A DNA stretch of 64,000 nt from Scatosoma sp045533485 (GCA_045533485.1 JAZSHX010000044.1:19248-83247), one strand, 5' to 3'. Shown: positions 31,995-41,090, counted from the stretch's first letter. A program made the numbers and translations. The notes: generated by a model not told the origin, from the sequence alone.

Positions 31995-33428
31995 ATGAGA
32001 GATATTGTAGAAAAATTACACGCGGTGGAAGCGGAGATAGAAAAGCGCAGGCGTTTGGACGCTTTGGCGGCGTACAACACGGGAGAAAAAATACATAAAA
32101 AACAGGTGGAGTTTCATAAGTGCCAAAAGCGTAACCGCTGGGTGTTTGGCGGTAACCGTTCGGGTAAGACGGAGTGCGGCGCGGTGGAGTGCGTATATAT
32201 GGCGCGCGGTATTCATCCCTATCGGGAAAACCGAAAGGAGACGCTGGGGTGGGTGGTGTCGTTGTCTACGCAGGTGCAAAGGGACGTTGCGCAAAAGAAG
32301 ATTTTGCATTATTTACGAAAGGACTGGATTGAGAGCATCGTGATGCAAAGCGGTAGAAAGGACGCGCCCGAAAGCGGCGTGATCGATTTTATCCGCGTGA
32401 AAAACGTGTTTGGCGGCGTGTCGGTGATCGGGTTTAAGAGCTGTGACCAAGGCAGGGAGAAATTTCAAGGCGCGTCGCTGGATTATGTCTGGTTTGACGA
32501 AGAGCCCCCAAAAGAAATTTACGATGAGTGCCGTATGCGCGTTTTGGATAGGCGCGGCGACGTGTTTGGAACGATGACGCCTTTGAAAGGGTTTACGTTC
32601 GTGTATAACGATATTTACTTAAACCGCTATAACGACAAAGAAGTTTGGTATGAGTTTATGGAGTGGGCGGACAACCCCTATTTGGACGAAAACGAGATTG
32701 CCGCGCTGGAAAGCTGTTTGGACGAACAGACTTTGCAAGCGCGTAGGTACGGGCGGTTTGCAAGCTTGGAAGGGTTGGTATACCCCGAATTTGACGAACG
32801 AATACACGTGATTGCGCCGTTTAGCGTGCCCAAGGAGTGGCAGGATAGCATTTCCATTGACCCCGGACTGCACAATCCCTTGTCGGCGCACTGGTATGCG
32901 GTGGATTTTGACGGGAACGTGTACGTGGTTGCCGAGCATTTTGAAGCGGGCAGGGACATTGATTATCACGCGAATAAGCTGAAAGAAATTTCCCGTGCTT
33001 TGGGCTGGAAAACCGATTACAAGGGGAGAATTTCCGCGTTGATTGACAGCGCGGCGAAGCAAAAGACGTTGGCTAGCGTCAAAAGCGTTGCCGATTTGTT
33101 TTACGAACGGGATATTTTGGTCAATCCCGACGTGGATAAGGATTTGTTTGCCGGGATTGCGCGTGTAAAAAGCTACTTAAACCAAAAAAACGGGTTGCCG
33201 AATTTGTATATCTTTGAAAACTGTGTGCAGCTGATACGCGAACTAAAAGGGTATTACTGGGGAAGCGGCGACGTGCCGAAAAAGGTGGACGACCATGCTT
33301 TGGACGAAATGCGGTATTATCTTATGACCAAGCCCACCCCCACGCAAGATAAGGCAGAAAAAAGCTGGATACAAAAGGATAAGGAGATGATGATACGGCG
33401 CGCAAAGCATAGGAGAAATTACGGGTGA
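31995..33428 (+). CDS. phage terminase large subunit
   Basis: 477 residues. The ATPase domain shows Walker A GGNRSGKTE (about residues 53-61) and Walker B DYVWFDEEPP (about 175-184) with the motif III segment GTMTPLKG. The C-terminal nuclease-like domain has Asp-containing strands in ISIDPGLHNPLSAHWYAVD and SALIDSAAK. This motor pumps DNA into capsids and cuts it. I start it at 31995, where AAAGGA lies upstream. All motifs are intact. It is followed by the small-terminase-like gene after 26 bases. Confidence 0.9.
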   Translation: MRDIVEKLHAVEAEIEKRRRLDALAAYNTGEKIHKKQVEFHKCQKRNRWVFGGNRSGKTECGAVECVYMARGIHPYRENRKETLGWVVSLSTQVQRDVAQKKILHYLRKDWIESIVMQSGRKDAPESGVIDFIRVKNVFGGVSVIGFKSCDQGREKFQGASLDYVWFDEEPPKEIYDECRMRVLDRRGDVFGTMTPLKGFTFVYNDIYLNRYNDKEVWYEFMEWADNPYLDENEIAALESCLDEQTLQARRYGRFASLEGLVYPEFDERIHVIAPFSVPKEWQDSISIDPGLHNPLSAHWYAVDFDGNVYVVAEHFEAGRDIDYHANKLKEISRALGWKTDYKGRISALIDSAAKQKTLASVKSVADLFYERDILVNPDVDKDLFAGIARVKSYLNQKNGLPNLYIFENCVQLIRELKGYYWGSGDVPKKVDDHALDEMRYYLMTKPTPTQDKAEKSWIQKDKEMMIRRAKHRRNYG

Positions 33429-33454
33429 CGGGGAGAACGGTAAAAGGAGAGAAT

Positions 33455-33862
33455 ATGGCAGGAAAGGATACGGAGAGTAAGCTTGAAAACGCTTTATTGA
33501 AGGTGGCGCTTGGCTTTCAAGTGGCGGAAGTGACGGAAGAGTTTCAAGAAGTGGACGGGGAATTGAAATTGACCAAGCGCAAACGGATAAAAAAGGACGT
33601 GCCGCCCGATTTGAAAGCCGTGCAGCTGCTTTTGGGGGATACGAGCGGCGTGGGCGTGGAGAGCATGACGGACGCGCAGCTGGAAGAAGAAAAGCAACGG
33701 CTTTTGCAGGCGTTATTGCAGGCGCAACAGGAAAAAGCAAAGGGGCAGGTATGCGATCAAAAAGCGAAAAAGGCAACAAGCGGTGAAAAAACCGCGGTGA
33801 AAAAACCGCGTGCAAAGCCGCGAAAAAAAGTAACGCATAAAAAAGGAGAAGTGAAAAAATGA
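33455..33862 (+). CDS. small-terminase-like phage protein, HTH domain missing
   Basis: 135 residues. ALLKVALGFQVAEVTEEFQE followed by LTKRKRIKKDVPPDLKAVQLLLG resembles the beta-hairpin and C-terminal part of small terminase subunits, but the usual N-terminal DNA-binding helix-turn-helix is absent and the tail is very basic (Lys/Arg/Ala). It also follows rather than precedes the large subunit. It could be a shortened DNA-recognition subunit or a different packaging accessory. The stop overlaps the portal start by four bases. Confidence 0.5.
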   Translation: MAGKDTESKLENALLKVALGFQVAEVTEEFQEVDGELKLTKRKRIKKDVPPDLKAVQLLLGDTSGVGVESMTDAQLEEEKQRLLQALLQAQQEKAKGQVCDQKAKKATSGEKTAVKKPRAKPRKKVTHKKGEVKK

Positions 33863-35700
33863 AAATGAGCAAACAGGAAGAAGCGCTTGTAAAGGAGATG
33901 GACGATAGGCGCAAGCAAAAAATCGTTTCTAACGTGATGCAGGATTTTCAACGGCGCAGGGAAGAGAGAAGAAGCTTGGAAAGCGCGTGGATACTCAATC
34001 GCAATTTCTTCGGTGGCAATCAATATTGCGACGTGTCGCCCTTTGGCGGTGTGGAAGAAGAAGACAAGCAATTTTTTTGGCAAACGCACAGGGTGTTTAA
34101 CCATATCGCGCCTACGGTGGAATCGCGCTTAACCAAGCTGGAAAAATTGCGCCCCGATTTGCGTGTGCGCGCCTTTTCCGACGAAGAAGGGGACGTAAAG
34201 GCGGCGCAGCTTGCGACGGGGGTGTTGAAATATGCGCAAGAGCGTATTGCGTTTACGGAAATTGCGGCGCGCGTTACCGTTTGGTCGGAAGTTTGCGGCA
34301 GCGGTTTTTACAAGATTGCTTGGGATGAACGGGGCGGTAAGCAGGTCGCAGTAGACGAACAGGGCGAGCCCGTTTACGAAGGGGAAATCAGCGTGAGCGA
34401 CGTGTCGCCGTTTGAAATTTATCCCGATAGGTTGAACGTGGAAAGTATTGCCGAGCTGGACAGCATTATCCACGCAAAGGCGGTAAGCGCGGAATATATT
34501 TTCGACCGTTTTGGAGTGGAAGTGGCAGGTGAAGCCGTGACGGAGCTTTCCCTGCATGGGGGCGTGCTCGGCGGTGAGCAGTATGCTACGGTGGAAAACG
34601 GCGTTATCTTGGTGGAGCGTTATACGCGTCCGTCTACGGCGTATCCCAAAGGACGGGTGGAAATCGTTGCAGGAAATACCTTGCTATACGAAGGGGATTT
34701 GCCCTATCGCAACGGGGAGCGCGGAGAGCGTATTTTTCCGTTTGTCAAACAGGATTGTATGCGCTTGCCCGGGGCGTTTTTCGGGACGAGTATCGTAGAG
34801 AGATTGATTCCCGTGCAAAGGGCGTATAACGCGGTGCGCAACAGAAAGCACGAGTTTTTGAACCGCTTGTCAATGGGGGTATTGACGGTCGAAGACGGTA
34901 GCGTGGATACCGATGAGCTGGCGGAAGAAGGGTTGTTGCCCGGTAAAATTTTGGTGTACCGTCAAGGCGGAAAAGCGCCCGAAATGCTCGATTGCGGTAA
35001 AATTCCCGCGGAGTTTGCCGTGGAAGAAGAGTGGCTGGAAAACGAGTTTGCGCTCATTAGCGGCGTGAGTGAACTTTCGCAAAATTCCACGCCTATGCGC
35101 GTGACAAGCGCAACGGGCTTACAGCTGTTGCTTGCGCAGGACGAAGCAAGGTTGTCGACGACGATACATAACGTGGAGTGGGCGATGAAGGAAGTGGGCA
35201 GACAGATTTTGCGCTTGTACAAGCAGTTTGCAGGTTCTGCGCGGTTGATGACGTTCACGGGAGAAAATAAGCGCACGCAGATTTATTATTTCAACGCGGC
35301 GGATTTGTCGGTGACGGATATTCAATTTGAAACGAAGGAGATTTCTTCGCCCGAAGAAAAACGGGAAGTGATATTCAAGCTTTACGAAGCGGGGCTTTTG
35401 TCTGACGATGACGGAAAGGTGTCGATAGAAAACAAAAATCGTATTTTGCAGGCGTTTGGGTTTGGCAGTTTTGAAAACGCAAGGGATATTTCCGCTTTGC
35501 ATATCGCAAAGGCAGGGGAAGAGAATTTGCAGCTTAAATCGCAAGAGCTTGCGCCCGACGTATTTGATGCGCACGCGTTGCATATTACCGAACACACGCG
35601 GTTTTTGCTGAGCGAAGAATTCAAAAAGTGTGCCGATAAGGAACAGGTGAAACAGCGGTTTTTGGCGCATATACAGTTGCATAAGCAACAAATGGAATAA
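33859..35700 (+). CDS. phage portal protein, P22-like
   Basis: 613 residues. The N-terminal region (QDFQRRREERRSLESAWILNRNFFGGNQY) and the wing/stem segments LPGAFFGTSIVERLIPVQRAYNAVRNRK and SGVSELSQNSTPMRVTSATGLQLLLAQDEARLSTT are typical of large podovirus-type portals, the ring through which DNA enters the capsid. Intact and uninterrupted. It lies between the packaging genes and the scaffold, the expected order. Confidence 0.85.
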   Translation: MKMSKQEEALVKEMDDRRKQKIVSNVMQDFQRRREERRSLESAWILNRNFFGGNQYCDVSPFGGVEEEDKQFFWQTHRVFNHIAPTVESRLTKLEKLRPDLRVRAFSDEEGDVKAAQLATGVLKYAQERIAFTEIAARVTVWSEVCGSGFYKIAWDERGGKQVAVDEQGEPVYEGEISVSDVSPFEIYPDRLNVESIAELDSIIHAKAVSAEYIFDRFGVEVAGEAVTELSLHGGVLGGEQYATVENGVILVERYTRPSTAYPKGRVEIVAGNTLLYEGDLPYRNGERGERIFPFVKQDCMRLPGAFFGTSIVERLIPVQRAYNAVRNRKHEFLNRLSMGVLTVEDGSVDTDELAEEGLLPGKILVYRQGGKAPEMLDCGKIPAEFAVEEEWLENEFALISGVSELSQNSTPMRVTSATGLQLLLAQDEARLSTTIHNVEWAMKEVGRQILRLYKQFAGSARLMTFTGENKRTQIYYFNAADLSVTDIQFETKEISSPEEKREVIFKLYEAGLLSDDDGKVSIENKNRILQAFGFGSFENARDISALHIAKAGEENLQLKSQELAPDVFDAHALHITEHTRFLLSEEFKKCADKEQVKQRFLAHIQLHKQQME

Positions 35701-35736
35701 AAAAAAGTAAATAAAATAAAGGAGAAAAAGAGAGAT

Positions 35737-36540
35737 ATGGAAAAGGAGAACGTTTACGAACAAAATATCCAAGCGGAGACGGTTGCGCGTGCAACGGAGC
35801 CGACCGAAGAATGCGGTGCGGAAAATGAGAGCTTGGCGGTCTTGGGGAAATTTAAGGACGTAGACGCCCTTGTTAGGGCGTACGAAAATTTGGAAGCGGA
35901 GTTTACGCGCCGCAGCCAAAAACTCAAAGTGCTGGAAAAGCAAGCGGAACAATTTGCGCGAGAAAAAGAGCAAGCAGGCGCAGATAACGGGGTGGAAAAA
36001 CTTCGTAAAAACGCACTGCAACGCAGAAAGGAAGCAATGGAATTTGATAAATTTGTTGCGGACGTTCATACGGCGAACGCGTGCGCCGATGTGCAGGAAA
36101 CGCAAAATGACGACGTAAATTCCGCTATGTTTTTGCAGGCAGGTACGCGGCAAGACGGGGCGGCTGACGCGCAAGCGTTAGCTGTGCAAACGGCAGATCC
36201 CAAAACGCAAACGAGTGGTCAAGAGCGTTTGGTTGAGCAACAAACAGCGGAAGATGGTGAAAATGCGTCGGCGAAAGAAAAAACGCGCGTGGCGTCCGTC
36301 GGGCGATGTGCAAAAAGCGTAGAATTGTCTTCCGAAGAGCTTTTTGCCAAGGTAAACGCTGATGAAAGCGTGCGATTGCGTATTATCGGGGAGTATTTAT
36401 CTTCGATCGGGAAAACTGCCGCACCGTTGATGCAGGGCGGCACGGGAACGCTGGCTATGCCGCCGATGAAGCCCAAGACGTTTAACGACGCAGGGAATAT
36501 GGCGCTCCGTTTTTTCAAAAAGGACGGGGTGCAAGCGTAA
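35737..36540 (+). CDS. phage scaffold-like protein
   Basis: 267 residues, low-complexity and strongly acidic to mixed charge, with LGKFKDVDALVRAYENLEAEFTRRSQKLKVLEKQ (about 33-66) recalling scaffold proteins of Clostridia phages, and a long Gln/Ala/Glu region. The C-terminus (MPPMKPKTFNDAGNMALRFF) may bind coat. It is placed between portal and major capsid genes, the canonical scaffold position. The assignment rests on position plus composition. Confidence 0.65.
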   Translation: MEKENVYEQNIQAETVARATEPTEECGAENESLAVLGKFKDVDALVRAYENLEAEFTRRSQKLKVLEKQAEQFAREKEQAGADNGVEKLRKNALQRRKEAMEFDKFVADVHTANACADVQETQNDDVNSAMFLQAGTRQDGAADAQALAVQTADPKTQTSGQERLVEQQTAEDGENASAKEKTRVASVGRCAKSVELSSEELFAKVNADESVRLRIIGEYLSSIGKTAAPLMQGGTGTLAMPPMKPKTFNDAGNMALRFFKKDGVQA

Positions 36541-36567
36541 AAAAATCAGTTTAAGGAGAAAGTATAT

Positions 36568-37734
36568 ATGGTAACAATTCAAAGCGCGGACAGCGCATTA
36601 AAATCTTTTTATTTGGACGCGGTGACGGAAGCGCTCAACTTAAAGGCGAACCCTTTGCTTGCGCAATTAGAACGCACGGAAAATAACGTCGTTGGCAAAG
36701 ACGTGCGCAGAAGCGTGCGTTTCGGTGTGGGCGGCGGTGTGAGCGCAGGCAGTGAAACGGGCGATCTTCCCACGTCTGCGCCTGCGCAACGCTTACAGCT
36801 TGTCGCGCCGCTGAAAAACTTGTACGGCACGATTGAAATTTCCGATAAAGCCATTCGCGCGGCGTCGAGCAATGAAGGCGCGTTCGTCAACCTTTTGAAC
36901 GACGAAATGCAATCGCTTGTACAAAATGCGAAATTTAACTTTGGCAGAATGCTTTACGGTAACGGCAAAAGTAAGATTGCAACGGTGGTTTCGGCAAACG
37001 GGGCAAGCGTTACGTTTGACGCGGTGAACGGCTTGGTGGAAGGTATGATCGTGGATTTTATCGACGAATCTTCCTATCCCTATGACGACGCGAAGGGCTG
37101 TAAAGTGCTTTCCGTGGACAATGCGACGAATACCGTTATCTTTGATAAGGCGGGGCTGGGCAGCATTGTTGACGAAGGGGCGACCGTTTGCCTGCAAGGC
37201 AGTAAAAATTATGAGCTTACCGGTTTAGACGCGATTTTCAGCGACGGTGAAATTTACGGCCACGCGCGTAGCGATAGCGGTTTATTGAAAGCGACGGTGC
37301 AAACGAACGTGGGCGCGATTACGGAAGAAATTGTGCAAAAAGCCATCGACGGCGTAGAAGAACGCACGGGCGTGAAAACCAACTTTATCGTTTGCTCGTG
37401 GGGCGTAAAGCGTGCGCTTGTCAAATACTACCGTGAAAACGGTTTGACGCTTGCTACCGTGCAAGTGGCAGGCGGTTATCAAGCGTTGGATTTCCACGGC
37501 GTGCCTATCGTTGTGGATAGATTTTGCCCTAAGGGTACGATGTATCTTTTGAATACGGACGATTTCAAAATTCATCAGCTTTGCGACTGGAAGTGGCTGG
37601 AAGGCGAAGACGGCAAAATTTTGAAGCAAATTCCCGGTAAACCCGTGTATACCGCGACGCTTGTAAAATATGCCGAACTTATGTGCGACCGTCCTAACGC
37701 GCAAGTGAAATTGACAGGTATCACCGAAGCGTAA
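36568..37734 (+). CDS. phage major capsid protein
   Basis: 388 residues. GGGVSAGSETGDLPTS...LKNLYGTIEISDKAIRA in the N-terminal third and FHGVPIVVDRFCPKGTMYLLNTDDFKIHQL in the C-terminal third follow the usual layout of HK97-fold coat proteins, with an insertion-like beta region in the middle. AAGGAG precedes the ATG. The protein is full length and intact. A 12-bp perfect hairpin lies 49 bases downstream. The exact coat family is not clear by eye. Confidence 0.8.
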   Translation: MVTIQSADSALKSFYLDAVTEALNLKANPLLAQLERTENNVVGKDVRRSVRFGVGGGVSAGSETGDLPTSAPAQRLQLVAPLKNLYGTIEISDKAIRAASSNEGAFVNLLNDEMQSLVQNAKFNFGRMLYGNGKSKIATVVSANGASVTFDAVNGLVEGMIVDFIDESSYPYDDAKGCKVLSVDNATNTVIFDKAGLGSIVDEGATVCLQGSKNYELTGLDAIFSDGEIYGHARSDSGLLKATVQTNVGAITEEIVQKAIDGVEERTGVKTNFIVCSWGVKRALVKYYRENGLTLATVQVAGGYQALDFHGVPIVVDRFCPKGTMYLLNTDDFKIHQLCDWKWLEGEDGKILKQIPGKPVYTATLVKYAELMCDRPNAQVKLTGITEA

Positions 37735-37782
37735 GCAAACGGCTGAAACGGGGAATATACCGTGATGATTTCATAAAAGAAA

Positions 37783-37816
37783 GTACCCATGTACGCGTTG
37801 AACGGTACATGGGTAC
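37783..37816 (+). other. perfect 12-bp RNA hairpin after the capsid gene
   Basis: GTACCCATGTAC (37783-37794), 10-base loop, GTACATGGGTAC (37805-37816). There is no T-tract, so this is not a standard terminator. It could stabilise the abundant capsid message, be a processing site, or throttle downstream expression. Confidence 0.6.
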
Positions 37817-37837
37817 AATGTTATAAGGAGATATAAA

Positions 37838-38389
37838 ATGGAGATAGTGGATATAATTAGAAGCGCGGCGTGGTATATCGGCGTGCTGGATTTGGTGGAC
37901 GCGTATTTGCAGGACGACGAGTGGGACGGATACCAAACCACGCAGGATTTGTTGCGCGCGTTTAATAACGTGGAAAAACAACTGGCGCTGGAATATTTGC
38001 CGTTGATTGAAAAGGAAGGGTTTAACACGGAAACGGGGGAAATTTTCTTTGAAGAATTTTCTTATCCTGTGGTGCGTATCGTCAACGTGTACGACCAGCA
38101 GGGGGAAAAGCAGCCGTTTACGCTTATGCCGACGTATTTACAAACGTCGAAGGGGGATTTGACGATAGAATACGCGTATACGCCGTATGAAAAGGACGTT
38201 TACGATCAAACGGATCATCAATTATGCGTGGCGCAGCCCTTGTACGTTTTCGGGGTGTTAGCGGAATATTATCTTGCCAAAGGGGCTTTTGAAGAAGCGG
38301 CGGTTTGGGATAAAAAATACAAGGACGCCATTTCCGCAAGCTACCGTATGCAAAAAGGCAAACGCATTGCCGGCAGGGGGTGGTTGTAA
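37838..38389 (+). CDS. phage head-tail connector-like protein
   Basis: 183 residues, acidic, starting with helices (IVDIIRSAAWYIGVLDLVDAYL) and ending with an amphipathic YRMQKGKRIAGRGWL tail. Position directly after the capsid gene and this size fit head-completion or adaptor proteins. I do not recognise a named family. AAGGAG precedes the ATG, and the stop overlaps the next start (TAATG). Confidence 0.5.
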   Translation: MEIVDIIRSAAWYIGVLDLVDAYLQDDEWDGYQTTQDLLRAFNNVEKQLALEYLPLIEKEGFNTETGEIFFEEFSYPVVRIVNVYDQQGEKQPFTLMPTYLQTSKGDLTIEYAYTPYEKDVYDQTDHQLCVAQPLYVFGVLAEYYLAKGAFEEAAVWDKKYKDAISASYRMQKGKRIAGRGWL

Positions 38390-39765
38390 TGGCTGTTTTT
38401 ACGGCGAAAGGAAAAGCGCCGATACAAGTGAAAACGCAACGAAAAAGATTTGTATATCGAAGCTTTGCGGCGGATTATGAAGGTAAAAGCGGAGACGACG
38501 TTGCCCAAGGGACGCGTATGGAAAATTGCGATTGTACAGGCGGTAAATTACGCTTAATGAACACGTTAGAAGCGTGTATCAGCCCAAGTACGGGATTTTC
38601 CATCAAACTGCCGTCGTCACCAGCGCCTACGCAGTTGTTTCAGTTAAAAAAGATGATTAACGGAACGGAGCGCATCGTGTATTGTTATATGGTGGAAAAC
38701 GGCGATTTGTACGTTGCTGCGGTTACGGGCGGCGGTCAAGGCAAGCTTTATAACGTTGGGGAAAACAGTAAAGGGATTTTGGTGTACGACGCGGAGAAAG
38801 CGCAAGCGCTTGCGTTTGTGGGCAAAGCCGGAGTTTTTATATACAATATACAATCGGGACAATGGTGTACAACGAAAAGCTTTTTACCGTTGGGGTGTTT
38901 CGTAAACGGGCGTTTGTTCACGGCAACGACGGACGGGAAGCTGGCGTATTTTTCTCCGTTTACCGTGACTTCTTATCAAGAGACAATGGAAGGCGCGGGG
39001 GAAGTGGCGTTGCCCGAAACGGTGGGGAAAATCGTGGATATTGTCGACGTAAACGAGTACGTGTACGTATTTTGCGAATACGGTATATTTCGTTTGAAGG
39101 CGGCGGCGAGCGCAAGAGATTTTTGCTTGGAAACAGTGCCGTATAACGGCGAAAAAATTATCGGCGGCAGTGCTTGTGCAACAACGCATAACGGCGGAGA
39201 GATTTTCTTTATGAATACGCACGGATTACACACGCTGAACGGAAAAAAGGCGGTGTGTCACGGTAAAGTTGCAAAGGAAATGATTAAGCCGGAGCAAAGC
39301 GGCTGTAAGGGGATGCAGGTGGACGAAAAATATTTGCTGTATTTTGAGAATATTTACAGCGAAAAAGTTGCCTATGCGATTGATTTGGAAACTAAGCAAG
39401 CGTACCCTATTAGCAGATACGAAAATGCAACGGCGTGTCTTGGCGGTGTGTTTGTGGAGAAAAATAATTATTTATATCGGTTGCGTATACACGACGGAAC
39501 AAGCTCTCCAAACAGCTTAACCTTTGAAACACCGCTGTATTTTGGTTCCAGTAAAACAAAGCTGTTGAAATCGGTGCAGGTGTTTGGGACGGGTTCGACA
39601 AACCTATATATAACCAGCGAATACGGTGCGTGTGAGCGCACTGTGGAAGCGGCAGGGAAAAGCGTGAACGTGCATTTGAAGGGCGATTGCTTTACCTTTC
39701 GTTTTTCCTGTTATAGAAACAGCTGCATTACGGGTTTTGCGGCGGACGTCGTAACGTTAGAATAA
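38389..39765 (+). CDS. phage propeller-like structural protein (possible DNA-stabilisation/tail-hub protein)
   Basis: 458 residues, almost all beta, with repeating strands containing YCYMVENGDLYVAAV, GRLFTATTDGKLAYFS and VNEYVYVFCEYGIFRLK, suggesting a beta-propeller. In P22-like phages a propeller-type protein (gp10) closes the portal, so a neck or tail-hub role is a position-based inference. The many Cys residues (more than ten) are unusual for a virion protein. Starts within the stop of the previous gene. Confidence 0.45.
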   Translation: MAVFTAKGKAPIQVKTQRKRFVYRSFAADYEGKSGDDVAQGTRMENCDCTGGKLRLMNTLEACISPSTGFSIKLPSSPAPTQLFQLKKMINGTERIVYCYMVENGDLYVAAVTGGGQGKLYNVGENSKGILVYDAEKAQALAFVGKAGVFIYNIQSGQWCTTKSFLPLGCFVNGRLFTATTDGKLAYFSPFTVTSYQETMEGAGEVALPETVGKIVDIVDVNEYVYVFCEYGIFRLKAAASARDFCLETVPYNGEKIIGGSACATTHNGGEIFFMNTHGLHTLNGKKAVCHGKVAKEMIKPEQSGCKGMQVDEKYLLYFENIYSEKVAYAIDLETKQAYPISRYENATACLGGVFVEKNNYLYRLRIHDGTSSPNSLTFETPLYFGSSKTKLLKSVQVFGTGSTNLYITSEYGACERTVEAAGKSVNVHLKGDCFTFRFSCYRNSCITGFAADVVTLE

Positions 39766-39775
39766 GGAGAAAAAA

Positions 39776-40258
39776 ATGACGATTGATATTATTTCCTTTA
39801 CCAACGAACAGTTTGCTTCGTTGAACGCAGAGCAAATTTTGCAAATCAAGGAAGCGCAGGTGAAGAAGAACGCGTTGGATAGAAAATTGCAACAGGATAT
39901 GCTAAAAGAAAAGTACCGTTTGCAGGATAACGGTATGTATCTTTCGGGGATTTGGGATAGGTATTGCAATCAGCTGCGTGAAGTGTACGCGCAGGAAGTG
40001 GAAATACTGCGCGAAGCGTTGCTGTTTTATTTGCAATATTCCGCGAAGCCGGAAGAAGAACAGGCGCAGTCTGCGCCGTATACCGTCGATTATGCGCTGG
40101 AAATGGCGGATAGGTATATCCTTGTGCGCGATTATTATATGAGCGCGTATACGGACAGCGCGGCGCGCGTGACTGCGTTCAAGCAGGACGCCGTTGCAAG
40201 GCAGTATTTGGGTGAATTTTACGCAACGCTGTATGATTATTTGTTGGCGCAAGGTTGA
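39776..40258 (+). CDS. small phage-cassette protein, unknown
   Basis: 160 residues, mostly helical with coiled-coil character (EQILQIKEAQVKKNALDRKL) and a Tyr-rich second half (RYILVRDYYMSAYTDSAARV). Last gene of the cassette, with its own AAGGAG site, followed at once by a terminator. I do not recognise a family; a head-tail or internal virion protein is possible. Confidence 0.5.
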   Translation: MTIDIISFTNEQFASLNAEQILQIKEAQVKKNALDRKLQQDMLKEKYRLQDNGMYLSGIWDRYCNQLREVYAQEVEILREALLFYLQYSAKPEEEQAQSAPYTVDYALEMADRYILVRDYYMSAYTDSAARVTAFKQDAVARQYLGEFYATLYDYLLAQG

Positions 40259-40265
40259 TTTTTTT

Positions 40266-40292
40266 GGGGGCATTTGCTTGCCCCCTTTTTTC
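40266..40292 (+). terminator. terminator closing the phage cassette
   Basis: GGGGGCA, TTTGCT loop, TGCCCCC, TTTTTTC. Confidence 0.92.
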
Positions 40293-40453
40293 AGTTATGA
40301 GCGATGGTTGCCTGACGGCAAGTTATGAGTTATGGTGCAATGTTGGGGGGAGAGTGGTCGACACCCATCCGCCACACTGTGTGTGCACCTTCCCCCACTG
40401 GGGAAGGCAGGGGGAAGTGAAGAGTGAATAGTGAAGAGTGAATAGTGAATAGG
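40293..40453. repeat. mosaic of intergenic repeats
   Basis: The stretch contains AGTTATGAG-type repeats (40293, 40320), an inverted repeat CCTTCCCC-CACT-GGGGAAGG, and a tandem 14-mer GTGAAGAGTGAATA (40417 and 40431) plus a partial third copy. Similar mosaics occur between genes in many gut Clostridia. No gene is visible here; the dut promoter follows at 40479. Confidence 0.6.
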
Positions 40454-40478
40454 TGCGGAAAAAGTAAGGCGAATTTGC

Positions 40479-40507
40479 TTGCGTTTTGTGGCGGAATTTG
40501 GTATAAT
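40479..40507 (+). promoter_or_regulatory. dut promoter
   Basis: TTGCGT, 17 bases, TATAAT, 65 bases before the ATG. Confidence 0.65.
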
Positions 40508-40572
40508 ATCGATAAGAAAATAACGTTTTGTCAAAATTGCGTTTGGCAAAATGAGAAAAAGGGGATACGGTT

Positions 40573-41019
40573 ATGTCCATACCTACTATTGCTGTGAAAA
40601 AATTGAGAGAAAACGCTGTGTTGCCGACGTATGGTTCGGCGTATGCCGCTGGGGCGGATTTGTATGCCGCTATCGATACGGAAATTTGTATTATGCCAAA
40701 TGAAACCAAGCTTATCCCTACGGGGCTGGCGATGGAAATTCCGTTTGGCTACGGCGGTTTTATTTACGCGCGCAGCGGGCTTGCGTCTAAGCGCGGTCTT
40801 GCGCCTGCGAACAAGGTGGGCGTGGTGGACGCCGATTATCGCGGAGAAGTGATGGTGGCGCTGCATAATCACTCTTCTATCCCCCAAACGGTGGCGGTTG
40901 GGGAGCGTATCGCACAGCTGGTGATCGCGCCGTTTTTGCAGGTTGCCTACACGGAGCAGGACGAATTGAGTGAAACGGTGCGCGGCGACGGCGGCTTTGG
41001 AAGTACGGGCAGAAAATAA
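40573..41019 (+). CDS. dut: dUTP diphosphatase
   Basis: 148 residues, trimeric dUTPase converting dUTP to dUMP and pyrophosphate. The five motifs are visible: AGADLYA, ARSGLA, NKVGVVDADYRGEV, GERIAQLVI and the C-terminal P-loop-like GDGGFGSTG. It supplies dUMP for ThyA (encoded at 54.9 kb). Although it follows the phage cassette it has its own promoter, and is probably the cell's own copy. Confidence 0.95.
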   Translation: MSIPTIAVKKLRENAVLPTYGSAYAAGADLYAAIDTEICIMPNETKLIPTGLAMEIPFGYGGFIYARSGLASKRGLAPANKVGVVDADYRGEVMVALHNHSSIPQTVAVGERIAQLVIAPFLQVAYTEQDELSETVRGDGGFGSTGRK

Positions 41020-41090
41020 GCAAAAAATACCGTTTCTTAGGGGCAGGTATTTGATGAAATGATTTTTACGAATGGGAAAGGTGGCGTAAT

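Noticed and set aside
30359..40572. Attachment-site direct repeats flanking the phage cassette
   Set aside because: I compared the two flanks by eye and found no convincing shared repeat of useful length; a computed comparison could still find one.
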